Shown here: piece after piece, positions 1 to 9,188 of the stretch | How the letters are laid out: every line of letters starts with the position of its first letter | How positions within the stretch are numbered: position 1 is the stretch's first letter | Origin: UBA5536 sp964592595 | GTDB lineage: Bacteria > Bacteroidota > Bacteroidia > Bacteroidales > F082 | Length of the DNA stretch: 64,000 nucleotides | Reading direction: 5' to 3' | Assembly (NCBI GenBank): GCA_964592595.1 | Contig: CAZQFH010000007.1 | Span: 41,528-105,527, forward strand | Notes under the pieces: model-generated | The model's database searches: none | Told to the model about the DNA's origin: nothing | Seen by the model: only the letters and a program-made list of their open reading frames with translations | Made by a program: the position numbers and the translations under genes

Positions 1-383
1 TTTAACTCCCAGCCTTCAAGCTCATAAATCAATTCCGGAAATTTTGTGCTTCTCACCTTACGCAATTCTCCATGCAGATGTAAAACATTTTTTGATCCGG
101 CACGTTCGTGCAGGTCATCAACATTTTGGGTAATAATCTGCACATCATATTTCGACTCGAGTTTTACGAGGGCTTTATGGGCTTCATTTGGTTCGCATGC
201 GAGTAGTTGTTTGCGTCTGGCATTATAAAAATCCAGAACCAGTTGCGGATTCGTAGCCCAGGCTTCTGGTGTGGCAAGTTCTTCAAAGCGATGATTTTGC
301 CATAAACCATCATCATCCCTAAAGGTTTTAATGCCACTTTCGGCACTGATGCCTGCACCGCTGAGTACTACAATTTTTTTCAC
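1..383 (-). CDS. Sir2-family NAD-dependent protein deacylase (partial, C-terminus beyond window)
   Basis: The reverse strand from a GTG at 383 is open to the window edge, giving about 127 residues of a sirtuin. Visible motifs are the NAD-binding GAGISAESGIKTFRD near the N-terminus, TQNVDDLHERAG in the middle, and HLHGEL, which carries the catalytic histidine. The family removes acyl groups from lysines using NAD+. No in-frame ATG lies nearby and the reading starts directly at VKKIVVLSGAGIS, the usual sirtuin N-terminus, so GTG is the best start. The gene lies downstream of mdh on the same strand, behind an intervening terminator. Family assignment is firm; the substrate is unknown. Confidence 0.88.
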   Translation of the reverse strand, partial: MKKIVVLSGAGISAESGIKTFRDDDGLWQNHRFEELATPEAWATNPQLVLDFYNARRKQLLACEPNEAHKALVKLESKYDVQIITQNVDDLHERAGSKNVLHLHGELRKVRSTKFPELIYELEGWEL

Positions 384-434
384 TTTTTGTGTTAGGCTTG
401 TTGATAACAAAGTTAATGATTTACTGGCTAATAC

Positions 435-471
435 CAAAAAAATACCCTGCAGAAAAACTACAGGGTATTTT
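435..471 (-). terminator. Rho-independent terminator of mdh
   Basis: AATACCCTG (441-449) pairs with CAGGGTATT (461-469). On the minus strand the stem is followed by a T-run (the A-run at 434-441 on plus). It lies just after the mdh stop. Confidence 0.7.
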
Positions 472-490
472 ATATTCAATTATTTCTTGT

Positions 491-1429
491 TTAGAACAAT
501 TTCATACCATCCAGCACTTTCATCACTTTTTGCACAGCTTCGGAGGAATCATTCAGGAGTTTCTTTTCTTCTTTATTTAGTTCAACTTCAATGATTTCTT
601 CAATGCCTTTTCGGCCTAATTTTACGGGTACTCCAAGATAAACATCTTTAAGGCCATACTCACCTTGTAGCATAGCACAAACAGGGAAAACACGACTTTG
701 ATCGTCAACGATGGCTTCAACCATCTGGGCTGCAGCAGCTCCGGGAGCATACCAGGCCGAGGTTCCCATGAGGTTAACCAACTCACCGCCACCTTTTTTA
801 GTGCGTTCAACAATTTTGTCGAGTTCTTCTTTACCAAGTAGTTCTGTTACTGGAATACCGGCAATAGAGGTATAACGTGGCAGTGGAACCATGGCGTCGC
901 CGTGGCCTCCCATGAGTAAAGCGTGTACATCTTCGGGTGACACGTTTAAGGCATCGCAAATAAAAGCGCGATAACGGGCTGTATCTAATGTTCCAGCCAT
1001 GCCAAATACCTTGCGTGATGGTTTATTACTGGCTAAATAAGCGGCATAAGTCATTACATCGAGTGGGTTAGAAACTACAATGATAATGGCATCGGGCGAA
1101 TACTTAACAGCTTTTTCAGTAACATCTTTTACGATGGCTGCATTGGTTTTGATCAAATCGTCACGCGACATACCGGGTTTACGTGGCAAGCCCGATGTGA
1201 TAACGATCACACCTGATCCTTTGGTTTTTAAATAGTCATTGGTCACCCCAATTACACGTGTGTTGAAGTGATTGATAGGAGCGGTCTGCCAGATGTCGAG
1301 TGCCTTACCTTCGGCAGTGCCTTCTTTGATGTCAACGAGTACTACTTCTTTGGCTAAGTTCTTGTGCGCTATTACATTAGCACAAGTGGCACCAACATTT
1401 CCGGCTCCGATTACAGTGATTTTTTCCAT
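491..1429 (-). CDS. mdh: Malate dehydrogenase
   Basis: A 312-residue enzyme of the LDH-like malate dehydrogenase group, interconverting malate and oxaloacetate with NAD in the TCA cycle (cytoplasm). It shows the Rossmann GAGNVG at residues 8-13, Asp33 (VLVDIKEG) for NAD binding, the substrate arginines in LPRKPGMSR (R83, R89), N121 in VSNPLDV, the D149/R152 pair in GTLDTAR, and catalytic H176 in GGHGDAMVP. Length is normal for the family. It is a single-gene transcript: a TAnnTTTG promoter lies 53 nt upstream and a terminator just downstream. Confidence 0.97.
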   Translation of the reverse strand: MEKITVIGAGNVGATCANVIAHKNLAKEVVLVDIKEGTAEGKALDIWQTAPINHFNTRVIGVTNDYLKTKGSGVIVITSGLPRKPGMSRDDLIKTNAAIVKDVTEKAVKYSPDAIIIVVSNPLDVMTYAAYLASNKPSRKVFGMAGTLDTARYRAFICDALNVSPEDVHALLMGGHGDAMVPLPRYTSIAGIPVTELLGKEELDKIVERTKKGGGELVNLMGTSAWYAPGAAAAQMVEAIVDDQSRVFPVCAMLQGEYGLKDVYLGVPVKLGRKGIEEIIEVELNKEEKKLLNDSSEAVQKVMKVLDGMKLF

Positions 1430-1481
1430 AACGTTTTATTTAAAAGTTGTCTTTTAATGATGCGTTTGCGGCAATAAGGCA

Positions 1482-1489
1482 CAAATATA
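1482..1489 (-). promoter_or_regulatory. Bacteroidota -7 promoter element of mdh
   Basis: TATATTTG on the minus strand matches TAnnTTTG, about 53 nt upstream of the mdh ATG. Confidence 0.6.
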
Positions 1490-1544
1490 CATATCTTATT
1501 CATTGATTGTATGCTCGTTTTTGTATTCGTTTGAAAAATGACAT

Positions 1545-1578
1545 AAAAAAACTGCCTCTTTCCATGGGAGGCAGTTTT
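1545..1578 (-). terminator. Terminator of the BNR-repeat gene
   Basis: AAAACTGCCTC (about 1548-1558) pairs with GAGGCAGTTTT (1568-1578), and a T-run follows on the minus strand. It sits between the BNR-repeat gene stop and the mdh promoter. Confidence 0.7.
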
Positions 1579-1599
1579 GGTGTTCGGTTTACAAAATGT

Positions 1600-4500
1600 T
1601 TATTTAAGCTTTGGTTTGCGTCCTGGAGTATAAGGTGCACCGAGCTCATCGAGTTTATTTTCAATGCTATTGAGCTTTTCATCAATCAGGTTGAGCTGAT
1701 TAATTACCGGAGCAAGTTCTTCTTTCAAAATATTGTAATTCATTATCATTGTTTGGGTTGGATCGCCCGAATGCGACCAGGTGCCTGATAATATGGCTCC
1801 CAAACGGTAGCGGAGTGACACGGGTTCTGGAGGCACTTCTTCAAAGCTGGCTTTTGCTGGTGTTCCGTTCATTACGAAATCAATATCACCCAGTTGACTG
1901 GCCAGCTCACGGGTTTCTGTTTCAAGTGCTGTTTGTGGTTCGGTCATCATATGAAGCACTTGACGAATGTTCTCGTTACGATTTTTAATGGTGTTGTAAT
2001 AACGTGAGGTTGCATCATAGGTTTTTCTGATTTCAGTTAGGTCTGCATAAAACTCATCCAGTTTTTCAGGATTTGTAACCGGCATCGTTTTGTTGTTGAG
2101 TATAATAGCCTCAAAATTTACCGGATCAGCTAAGGCTTTGATTTCATTATCAAAAGCTAAAGCAAGCTCAACAGTGTATTTACCGGGAAGTGCAAAATAG
2201 CCTGATCGGTTATTTCCAGTGGGTTCAAATTTAGCTTTATCATCATCCTGAGCGCGAGGCATTTCATAACGCAAATCCCAGTTTACACGATTAAGGCCTT
2301 TTGAAGGTTTTTCAAACAAACGACGTACGGCATTGCCTTCAGCATCACGAATGGTAAATATCAGGTAAGGTGCCAATTGTGTTTCCTCTTCGCGCAGTTG
2401 ATCTTGTGTGGGCTGCGGTATGGGTTTGCCTTCTTTGAAAAGTTCTTTTTCTTTTTTAAGACGTTCCTGTTTTTTCGTTTGTGGAACATCTTTCAGGTAA
2501 TAAGTGAATATTGCACCGAATTCGGGGTTTTTAGCTGTGTAAAATGTTGAACCTGAACCATTATGGCCTCCGTCATACATAAACATAAGTGCATCTTTCA
2601 CTGGGAAGATATGCGCTTCGGTTTCTTTGAGCATTTCGGGGGTTATTTCGCGCAAAGGGCTGTAATTGTCGAGGATGTAAAAACCACGTCCAAAAGTGGC
2701 GATAGCCAAATCGTGTTCACGTTGTTGAATCGCGATGTCTTTCACGGCAATATCCGGAAGTCCGTTGCCCAACTCTGTCCAAACTTTTCCGCCATCTACA
2801 CTAATAAAAAAGCTGAATTCCGTACCTACAAAAAGTAGATCTGGATTGATAAAATCCTGTTCGATGCTGTGAACTGTTTCATCGGGCAGGTTGGCCGAGA
2901 TATTTGACCAGCTTTTGCCTTTGTCGGTACTTTTTAAAACATATGCCTTAAAATCATCATTTTTTAAGTTACTAAAAGTGGCGAAAACATCATTTTCATC
3001 AAATTTTGAAGGTAGCACATCACTAACGTAGGCATAATCAGGCACGCCCGGAAAACTGCTGATTTTTGTCCAATTAACGCCATCATCTTCAGTCACTTGT
3101 ATCAGTCCGTCATCGGTTCCGGCATAGATCAAACCAGCTTTAAGTGGCGATTCGGCCAGCGAAACGATAGTTCCCCATTGTGAGCTTGAAATATCTTTGG
3201 CTACAGCATTAGATGGCCAGTATTTTCCCATTACCGGGAACTGGTTTCTGTCTTCATCACGGGTGAGATCTTCGCTGATAACCTGCCACGAATTTCCTCT
3301 GTCGTCTGATTTAAACACTTTATTGGCAGCCATATAAAGTCTGGTCTTGTTGTGTTTGCTTAGTAAAAATGGTGAATCCCAGTTCCAGCGATAATGGAGT
3401 TCGTCTTTGCGGGGTTCGGGTTTTACTTTAACTTTTTCACCGCTTTTTTTATCAAAACGGAAGATATTTCCGTATTGATAGGCAGAATAAACGATATCCG
3501 GATTATCCTCTTCGATAGCTTGCCAAAAACCATCACCGCCTAAAGTTACGATCCATTCGCAGCTGCTAACGCCATTTCTGCTGGTATTTTGGCTTGGACC
3601 TCCCAGGCTGTTATTATCCTGAGTACCACCATAAACCCAATAAAAAGGTTCGGTGTTGTCAACATGAACACGATAAAACTGTGTGATAGGTAAATTTGTT
3701 TTATGAATATAATGGGTGCCGTTGTCGAAGGTTTCATAGATGCCACCATCACCGCCAATCATCCAGTGGTTGCTGTCGTTGGGGTCGATCCACATGGCGT
3801 GATCATCTACATGGCGCTTGTTCAAACCTACATTGCTCCAGGTCTTTCCGCCATCTCTTGTAACCTTGGTATAAGTATCCGTGGAATATACTACGTCAGG
3901 ATCATTGGGATCGCAAACTAATTCGTTGTAGTATTGTCCGCTGGTGCTGTATTTATTCATTTTTTCGAAGGAGGCTCCGCGATCTGTTGAGCGGAAAAAG
4001 CCACCCTTATCATCTACAGCTTCGATGATCAGGTAAACGATATCCGGATTGCCCTTCGGAATGGCAATACCCATTCCGCCCATATGTGCTGATGGCAGCC
4101 CTTTGGTGATTTTATCAAAGCTTTTGCCAGCATCAGTTGATCGGTAAACAGCGGTTTCGGGGCCGCCACCAATTTTGGAAAAGAAATGTCTTCTGCGTTG
4201 TTCGGAGGTTGCAAAGATAATATCTGGATTTTCGGGATGTAGTAAAACGTTGTTTACACCTGTATTTTCAGAGATTTCCAAAATTTTTGTCCAGGTTTTT
4301 CCACCGTCTTCTGTCTTATAAAGTCCGCGTTCGCCACCCGGGCCCCAAACGGAGCCCTCGGCGGCCACATAAACCACATTGCTATTGCGGGGATCAACCT
4401 GAATCATGCCGATCTGACGCGAATCTTTCAGCCCCATGTTTTTCCAGCTCTTACCACCATCTTCGGTTTTATAAACGCCATTGCCATAGCCCAATGCACG

Positions 4501-4887
4501 CTGGTGGTTGTTTTCGCCTGTTCCGGCCCAAACTACATTGGTGTTGTTAGGATCCATGGCCAGACAGCCAATGGCATATGCACCATAATTATCGAAAATT
4601 GGGTTAAAAGTTGTGCCGTTATTGTCTGTTTTCCAGATATGCCCTGATGAAGCAGCTACATAATATTCGCTGTGGTTGGTGGGGTTTACAGCAAAATCTG
4701 AGATGCGACCTGAAGTAAATGCTGGTCCTATATTGCGCCATTTTAGACCTGAAAGATCTGAGGATTTAAGTGTATCAGTAGTTTCTGATTTTTTCTTGTT
4801 GCGCTGTGCCAGGGTTTGGTTTCCGCTGAACGTAAAGCTCAGCAATATTCCAAATACGAGTAAAATACGTAGATTAAGTGTTTTCAT
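1600..4887 (-). CDS. Secreted BNR/Asp-box repeat protein (VPS10/sortilin-like beta-propeller)
   Basis: A 1095-residue exported protein. Residues 1-27 form a signal peptide ending in LAQ. The first two-thirds are a beta-propeller region with repeated Asp-box motifs (TEDGGKTWTKI, STDAGKSFDKI, TRDGGKTWSNV, STDKGKSWSNI, SVDGGKVWTEL). The last third contains a charged linker and an Ig-like segment (FTIRDAEGNAVRRL). Bacteroidota proteins of this type are usually annotated as glycosyl hydrolase or sortilin-like. I see no catalytic residues that would prove an enzyme, so a periplasmic or surface binding or peptidase-associated role is equally possible. It has its own near-consensus promoter (TACCTTTC at 4913-4920) and a terminator. 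Confidence 0.85.
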   Translation of the reverse strand: MKTLNLRILLVFGILLSFTFSGNQTLAQRNKKKSETTDTLKSSDLSGLKWRNIGPAFTSGRISDFAVNPTNHSEYYVAASSGHIWKTDNNGTTFNPIFDNYGAYAIGCLAMDPNNTNVVWAGTGENNHQRALGYGNGVYKTEDGGKSWKNMGLKDSRQIGMIQVDPRNSNVVYVAAEGSVWGPGGERGLYKTEDGGKTWTKILEISENTGVNNVLLHPENPDIIFATSEQRRRHFFSKIGGGPETAVYRSTDAGKSFDKITKGLPSAHMGGMGIAIPKGNPDIVYLIIEAVDDKGGFFRSTDRGASFEKMNKYSTSGQYYNELVCDPNDPDVVYSTDTYTKVTRDGGKTWSNVGLNKRHVDDHAMWIDPNDSNHWMIGGDGGIYETFDNGTHYIHKTNLPITQFYRVHVDNTEPFYWVYGGTQDNNSLGGPSQNTSRNGVSSCEWIVTLGGDGFWQAIEEDNPDIVYSAYQYGNIFRFDKKSGEKVKVKPEPRKDELHYRWNWDSPFLLSKHNKTRLYMAANKVFKSDDRGNSWQVISEDLTRDEDRNQFPVMGKYWPSNAVAKDISSSQWGTIVSLAESPLKAGLIYAGTDDGLIQVTEDDGVNWTKISSFPGVPDYAYVSDVLPSKFDENDVFATFSNLKNDDFKAYVLKSTDKGKSWSNISANLPDETVHSIEQDFINPDLLFVGTEFSFFISVDGGKVWTELGNGLPDIAVKDIAIQQREHDLAIATFGRGFYILDNYSPLREITPEMLKETEAHIFPVKDALMFMYDGGHNGSGSTFYTAKNPEFGAIFTYYLKDVPQTKKQERLKKEKELFKEGKPIPQPTQDQLREEETQLAPYLIFTIRDAEGNAVRRLFEKPSKGLNRVNWDLRYEMPRAQDDDKAKFEPTGNNRSGYFALPGKYTVELALAFDNEIKALADPVNFEAIILNNKTMPVTNPEKLDEFYADLTEIRKTYDATSRYYNTIKNRNENIRQVLHMMTEPQTALETETRELASQLGDIDFVMNGTPAKASFEEVPPEPVSLRYRLGAILSGTWSHSGDPTQTMIMNYNILKEELAPVINQLNLIDEKLNSIENKLDELGAPYTPGRKPKLK

Positions 4888-4966
4888 AAATCTGGTTTTT
4901 GTTATTAATGCCGAAAGGTATAAAAAATGCTTTTATGTCCTGCTTCCAAAAAGTTTTCGGAAGAGC

Positions 4967-5809
4967 CTATCCCAGGATTATTCCTTCTTTCAAAACAAGA
5001 TAGAAAAAAATTAATGTTGTTAAAGCTATGGAAATCAGAATGAATGCTGTTGATAAAATGGGTTGAGCAGTAAAATTACTGGTTTTTAAAATTGCTGTTT
5101 TTGTAAAAATTATTGGTATCAAACTTAAAAACATAGATGCAATTAACAGGAAATCTTTGGGTTTAGTGGCATTGAAGTTTAATATCAAAACTAATAGGCT
5201 GCCCACAAAAAAGGGTATTAAAAAGGTGTATTGAAAATTTATAAGCTGCGTATTTTTGTTTTCGGGTTTAAGCTGAAAAACTTTTGAAAAGTAAAGTTTT
5301 CCGGCAAGGCTTCCTGCCTTTAGTAAAAAAAATATTGAAATACCAATTGTTAGAGTTAATGCTATTTGTCTTATATCCATAACATTAGCTACCCTAAATA
5401 GGCCTCGTTGAAGTAAAAGGTCTTCACTCAACAAACCAAAGGTAAAGTTGAAGCCATGCAAGAAAACCCAAATATAAAAAAGCTGAATCCAAAACTTTTT
5501 CGGCTTTAGCAATAACAGCATTAAAATGCTGATTGTTGCCATGATAAAACTGCTCACAGGTTTCGACATGAAAACACTTACGATGGCATCACCTGTCCAT
5601 AGCGGATTGGTTTCGGTTATACCAAATTCGATCCTGTTTCCAAACAGGCGGGCCGGAATATCCAGGTCATAAGCTATATACAGAACCGATAAACCCGATA
5701 AAAGGTAAACGAAAAGATAGGCCAGTAAAAAAACTCCCAGCGATTGCAAAAGTATAGCCCATTGCGTTTTTCTATCTGACTGTTTTTCGGTTTGGTTTGT
5801 TTTTTTCAT
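4967..5809 (-). CDS. Hypothetical polytopic inner-membrane protein
   Basis: A 280-residue protein with about six or seven hydrophobic segments (roughly residues 20-48, 82-102, 108-128, 145-165, 195-212, 220-238 and 250-275) after a charged N-terminus. I recognise no family motif or catalytic residue. Its first 38 nt overlap the 3' end of the YgiQ-type gene in a different frame, so the two are probably co-transcribed and translationally coupled. A later start is possible (next Met residues lie well inside), but the first transmembrane helix would be lost. Function unknown. Confidence 0.7.
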   Translation of the reverse strand: MKKTNQTEKQSDRKTQWAILLQSLGVFLLAYLFVYLLSGLSVLYIAYDLDIPARLFGNRIEFGITETNPLWTGDAIVSVFMSKPVSSFIMATISILMLLLLKPKKFWIQLFYIWVFLHGFNFTFGLLSEDLLLQRGLFRVANVMDIRQIALTLTIGISIFFLLKAGSLAGKLYFSKVFQLKPENKNTQLINFQYTFLIPFFVGSLLVLILNFNATKPKDFLLIASMFLSLIPIIFTKTAILKTSNFTAQPILSTAFILISIALTTLIFFYLVLKEGIILG

Positions 5810-7652
5810 GCGTTGATTTTTCGAAAGAGAGCAATTTTTGGATCAGGTCTTCTCTGCCGATTTGAGATAATTTTTGTTTGATCCAGCTTTGATTTTCGCG
5901 CTTGTACCAGAAAAAGAATTTTTGTTGAGCTGATTTTTCGGGTTTTGTTCTTGCCGTAAAAACAGGTTTCAACGTATAAGGATCAAAACCGCTGTAATAC
6001 ATCACTGTGGCAACCGTCATGGGTGTGGGGGTGAAATCCTGCACTTGTTCCAGTCTGAATCCCAATGCTTTGGTATCGGCAGCCAGTTGTGCCATATCTT
6101 CAAGATGGCTTTCGGGATGGCTGGAAATAAAATAGGGAATCAGTTGTTGTTTTAATCCGGTTTGAATATTTATCTGATCAAATTTTTCCTTGAGTTTATA
6201 AAACAACTTAAAGCTGGGTTTGCGCATGGTTTTCAGCACCTGATCGCTGGTGTGTTCGGGGGCAACTTTCAAGCGTCCGCTCACATGCCGTGTAAACAAC
6301 TGACGCATATATTCGTCGTAACCCATAGCATCGTTTTTTGGGATGTCATCCGTCAAAAACAAATCGTAGCGCAGGCCAGAACTTACAAATGCTTTTTTCA
6401 CTTTAGGGTGTTTATCCACGCTTTTGTAAATATCCAGGAGTGGTTTGTGACTGGTATCGAGATTGCTGCAAATATTCGGGAAGACGCAGCTTGGGCGTTT
6501 GCAGCTGTCGCAGATGGGTTGGTGCTTGCCTTTCATCTGATACATATTGGCCGAAGGTCCTCCCAAATCGCTGATGTAGCCCTTAAAGTCGTCCATTTGG
6601 GTGATCTGATCCACTTCTTTAAGGATAGATTCTTTGCTTCGGCTGGTAACAAATTTACCCTGATGAGCCGAGATGGTACAAAAACTGCATCCGCCAAAGC
6701 AACCCCGGTGCATATTAACAGAATGCCTGATCATTTCGTAGGCTGGGATAGCGCCTCTTTTGGCATATTTAGGGTGTGGCTTACGTGTGTAAGGCAAGTC
6801 AAAGGAAGCATCCAGTTGTTTTTCGCTGAAAGTAGGGCAGGGTGGGTTGATCACGACTGTTTTTTTACCCGAATCCTGGAGCAGTCGAGCTGCCTGATGT
6901 TTATTCGATTCCTGTTCAATATGTCTGAAGTTGGCAGCGTAAGCTTTTTTGTCTTTGAGGCAGGTTTCAAAGTCAGCCAATCGGATATCTCCGGCAGCAT
7001 GCGGTGTTAAGGTTTGGGTTTTGTCAATCGCATAAAACAGCTGTGGAATCAATTTTATTTTTTCAAGGCTTTGACCCTGATCGACGGCTTTGGCCAGCTC
7101 AATAATGGCCAGATCGCCCATACCATAAACACCAAAATCGGCTTCTGAATCAATCAAAATAGAGGGTTTGAGCTGGTCTGACCAGTAATCGTAATGCGTT
7201 ACGCGTCTTAGCGAAGCTTCAACGCCACCTATTACAACCAAACTGTCTGGGAAAAGTTTTTTAATGATTTTGCTGTAAACTGTTGTGGCATAATCTGGTC
7301 TGAAGCCGGAATCGCCGCCGGGCGTATAAGCGTCATTGGACCGCAATCTTTTATTTGCGGTATAATGATTGACCATCGAATCCATATTTCCGGAAGTGAT
7401 GCCAAAAAACAAGCGAGGCTCACCAAATTTTTTAAAATCCCGCAGGTCGTCCTGCCAATTGGGCTGTGGAATCAGCGCTATTTTGTAACCTTCCCTTTCA
7501 AGCAATCGGCCAATTACAGCTGTCCCAAAAGCAGGATGATCCACATAAGCATCGCCTGTGATCATGATAACATCAAGCTGATCCCATCCACGCAATTCAA
7601 CTTCTTTGCGGGTAATTGGCAGCCATTTAAGCAGGTCGGGACGGACGTTCAT
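5772..7652 (-). CDS. YgiQ family radical SAM protein
   Basis: A 626-residue radical SAM protein of the YgiQ type. The N-terminal part carries an IGGVEASLRR segment. The radical SAM 4Fe-4S cysteines are C318, C322 and C325 in GCFGGCSFC, and the C-terminal third (FTPTPMTVATVMYYSGFDP) is the DUF3362-type extension. The biochemical reaction of YgiQ is not established. Additional cysteines follow in CDSCKRPSCVFPNIC and may hold a second cluster. A TAnnTTTG promoter (TACATTTG) lies about 20 nt upstream of the ATG, which supports this start. Confidence 0.93.
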   Translation of the reverse strand: MNVRPDLLKWLPITRKEVELRGWDQLDVIMITGDAYVDHPAFGTAVIGRLLEREGYKIALIPQPNWQDDLRDFKKFGEPRLFFGITSGNMDSMVNHYTANKRLRSNDAYTPGGDSGFRPDYATTVYSKIIKKLFPDSLVVIGGVEASLRRVTHYDYWSDQLKPSILIDSEADFGVYGMGDLAIIELAKAVDQGQSLEKIKLIPQLFYAIDKTQTLTPHAAGDIRLADFETCLKDKKAYAANFRHIEQESNKHQAARLLQDSGKKTVVINPPCPTFSEKQLDASFDLPYTRKPHPKYAKRGAIPAYEMIRHSVNMHRGCFGGCSFCTISAHQGKFVTSRSKESILKEVDQITQMDDFKGYISDLGGPSANMYQMKGKHQPICDSCKRPSCVFPNICSNLDTSHKPLLDIYKSVDKHPKVKKAFVSSGLRYDLFLTDDIPKNDAMGYDEYMRQLFTRHVSGRLKVAPEHTSDQVLKTMRKPSFKLFYKLKEKFDQINIQTGLKQQLIPYFISSHPESHLEDMAQLAADTKALGFRLEQVQDFTPTPMTVATVMYYSGFDPYTLKPVFTARTKPEKSAQQKFFFWYKRENQSWIKQKLSQIGREDLIQKLLSFEKSTHEKNKPNRKTVR

Positions 7653-7669
7653 AGGGTACAGATCTTATG

Positions 7670-7677
7670 CAAATGTA
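7670..7677 (-). promoter_or_regulatory. -7 promoter element of the YgiQ-type gene
   Basis: TACATTTG on the minus strand, a perfect TAnnTTTG, 18 nt before the ATG. Confidence 0.6.
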
Positions 7678-7770
7678 ATTAATTGAACGAAGTGCCGAAA
7701 AGGGCAGGCATAAATTGGCAATCAGCGCGATCAAGAATTGTACAACATGAAAAAATAAACTGGTGTTTTT

Positions 7771-7801
7771 TTTGATTGTTAGTATATATAAACTAACTTT
7801 G
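7771..7801 (+). promoter_or_regulatory. Promoter of the TetR-ferredoxin-cupin operon
   Basis: TTTG (7771-7774), 19 nt, then TAACTTTG (7794-7801). This is the Bacteroidota -33/-7 arrangement, with the TetR ATG 20 nt downstream. Confidence 0.7.
7778..7797 (+). promoter_or_regulatory. Palindromic operator candidate overlapping the TetR promoter
   Basis: GTTAGTATATATAAACTAAC is a 20-bp palindrome with 9 of 10 half-site positions matching. It fills the spacer and touches the -7 element, the position expected for an autorepressing TetR site. Confidence 0.6.
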
Positions 7802-7821
7802 CAGCGTAAACATCAATCTTT

Positions 7822-8409
7822 ATGTACACAGAGCGACAACAGGAGATTTTGGAACATGCCATCAATTTGATAGCCGAAAAAGGTATTCAAGGGATGACGA
7901 TAAAGAATCTTTCAAAAAGACTTGGAATTACCGAACCCGCCATCTATAGGCATTATGAAAGTAAAATAGAGATTTTAATAAGCCTGTTGGATTATTTCAT
8001 TACTACAACTTCAGGAATTTTTCAAGAGCAAATCAATTCAGAAATTTCTGCTAGTGACAGGATAAAAATTATTTTCCAAAAGCATTTTGAGGCTTTTGAA
8101 AGAACCCCGGCACTGGTAGCTGTGATTTTTTCAGAAGAAATATTTCGTAACGAAATAGTGTTAAGCAACAAAGTAAAACATATTATGGAACGTAATGCTG
8201 CTTCAATTGATGCGATAATTGAAGCTGGAAAGCAGCGTGGCGAAATCAGCAAAAGTCTGTCAACTCAACAACTCACCACAATTTTTATGGGTTCGCTCAG
8301 GCTGGTAGTGAAAAAATGGCAAATGAATGGTTTTAGTTTTGACCTTTCGACCGAAGGAGAGGAACTATTCCAAACTTTAAATCAATTAATAAACACAAAT
8401 AAAGATTAG
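7822..8409 (+). CDS. TetR/AcrR family transcriptional regulator
   Basis: A 195-residue regulator with an N-terminal helix-turn-helix (about residues 8-55: GIQGMTIKNLSKRLGITEPAIYRHYESKIEIL) and a helical ligand-binding C-terminal domain. It is the first gene of a three-gene unit, 2 nt before a ferredoxin and followed by a cupin protein. A palindrome lies over its own promoter, so autoregulation is likely. The ligand is unknown; the ferredoxin and cupin neighbours hint at a redox or small-molecule signal, but that is inference. Confidence 0.93.
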   Translation: MYTERQQEILEHAINLIAEKGIQGMTIKNLSKRLGITEPAIYRHYESKIEILISLLDYFITTTSGIFQEQINSEISASDRIKIIFQKHFEAFERTPALVAVIFSEEIFRNEIVLSNKVKHIMERNAASIDAIIEAGKQRGEISKSLSTQQLTTIFMGSLRLVVKKWQMNGFSFDLSTEGEELFQTLNQLINTNKD

Positions 8410-8411
8410 CT

Positions 8412-8615
8412 ATGGCAATAATAAAAGTATGGCTCAACGAGTCGGAAGATGAGTGTACAAGTTGCGGACTCTGCGAAGGAATTGCACCAGAGGTGTTTGA
8501 AGTTCCTGATAAAATGATTGTTAAGGAAGGTGTAAATTTTAGCGATTACGAAGATGAAATTCGTGAGGCAGCAGAAAGTTGCCCAACTGAAGTAATAAAA
8601 TTTGAAGAGGAGTAA
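8412..8615 (+). CDS. Small 4Fe-4S ferredoxin
   Basis: A 67-residue acidic ferredoxin of the single-cluster type. CTSCGLC (C15, C18, C21) followed by CP near residue 57 gives four ligands for one cubane cluster. It would carry electrons in the cytoplasm for an unidentified partner. It begins 2 nt after the TetR stop and ends 6 nt before the cupin gene, so all three are one transcript. Confidence 0.9.
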   Translation: MAIIKVWLNESEDECTSCGLCEGIAPEVFEVPDKMIVKEGVNFSDYEDEIREAAESCPTEVIKFEEE

Positions 8616-8621
8616 AAGCAT

Positions 8622-8960
8622 ATGAGAATTACCCATTGGAAAAATCAGCCGGTTAAAGAAACACCGCACAAAGTTGATGTACGCCCTTTATACGATCACG
8701 ATAATGCTCAGGCTATGCATATCATGCTTAAACCTGGTGAACAACTCAAGCCACATATCACGCCGGTGGATGTGTTTTTCTTCGTTGTCGAAGGAACGCC
8801 CAGCATTCAGGTTGGCGATGAAATTGTGCAGGTTGAAGAAAACAGTCTGGTCGAAAGCCCGAAAGATATCGTTCATTGTTTGTACAACAAAAGTGAGAAA
8901 ACAGCTCGTATTCTTGTTGTTAAGGCTCCAAAACCTGCATCAACAACACGAGTACTTTAA
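8622..8960 (+). CDS. Cupin domain protein
   Basis: A 112-residue single-domain cupin. Motif 1 is the stretch from LKPHITPVDVFFFVVEG to IQVGDEIVQV, and motif 2 is SPKDIVHCLYN. Visible metal-ligand candidates are H45 and the histidine of motif 2; the usual HxH of motif 1 is incomplete. Substrate and reaction cannot be read. It is the last gene of the TetR-ferredoxin-cupin operon and is followed by a good terminator. Confidence 0.88.
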   Translation: MRITHWKNQPVKETPHKVDVRPLYDHDNAQAMHIMLKPGEQLKPHITPVDVFFFVVEGTPSIQVGDEIVQVEENSLVESPKDIVHCLYNKSEKTARILVVKAPKPASTTRVL

Positions 8961-8968
8961 TATTTTGG

Positions 8969-8995
8969 AAGGGAAGTTTAAGCTTCCCTTTTGTT
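8969..8995 (+). terminator. Terminator of the TetR-ferredoxin-cupin operon
   Basis: AAGGGAAG (8969-8976), loop TTTAAG, CTTCCCTT (8983-8990), then a short T-rich tail. Confidence 0.65.
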
Positions 8996-9188
8996 ATATA
9001 TTGTAGGTTTGTTATGATTCACAAAGGTGAATAGTAAAGAATTTGCACCACCACAAAGCATGCATTGCTGCCTGGCCGAATTTTTCTTTATGAGTTGAGT
9101 GCATTAAAGATCAACGGGAAAATCAAATTTCAGCATGATGCAATCCAATAGCCCGATTTATCTTAATTTAGCACCAAAATCAGGTCTT

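Noticed and set aside
164..358. A 64-residue minus-strand ORF
   Set aside because: It is the wrong frame of the Sir2 gene, whose motifs read from the GTG at 383.
6162..7010. A 282-residue plus-strand ORF
   Set aside because: It is antisense to the well-supported YgiQ-type gene and has no recognisable domain.
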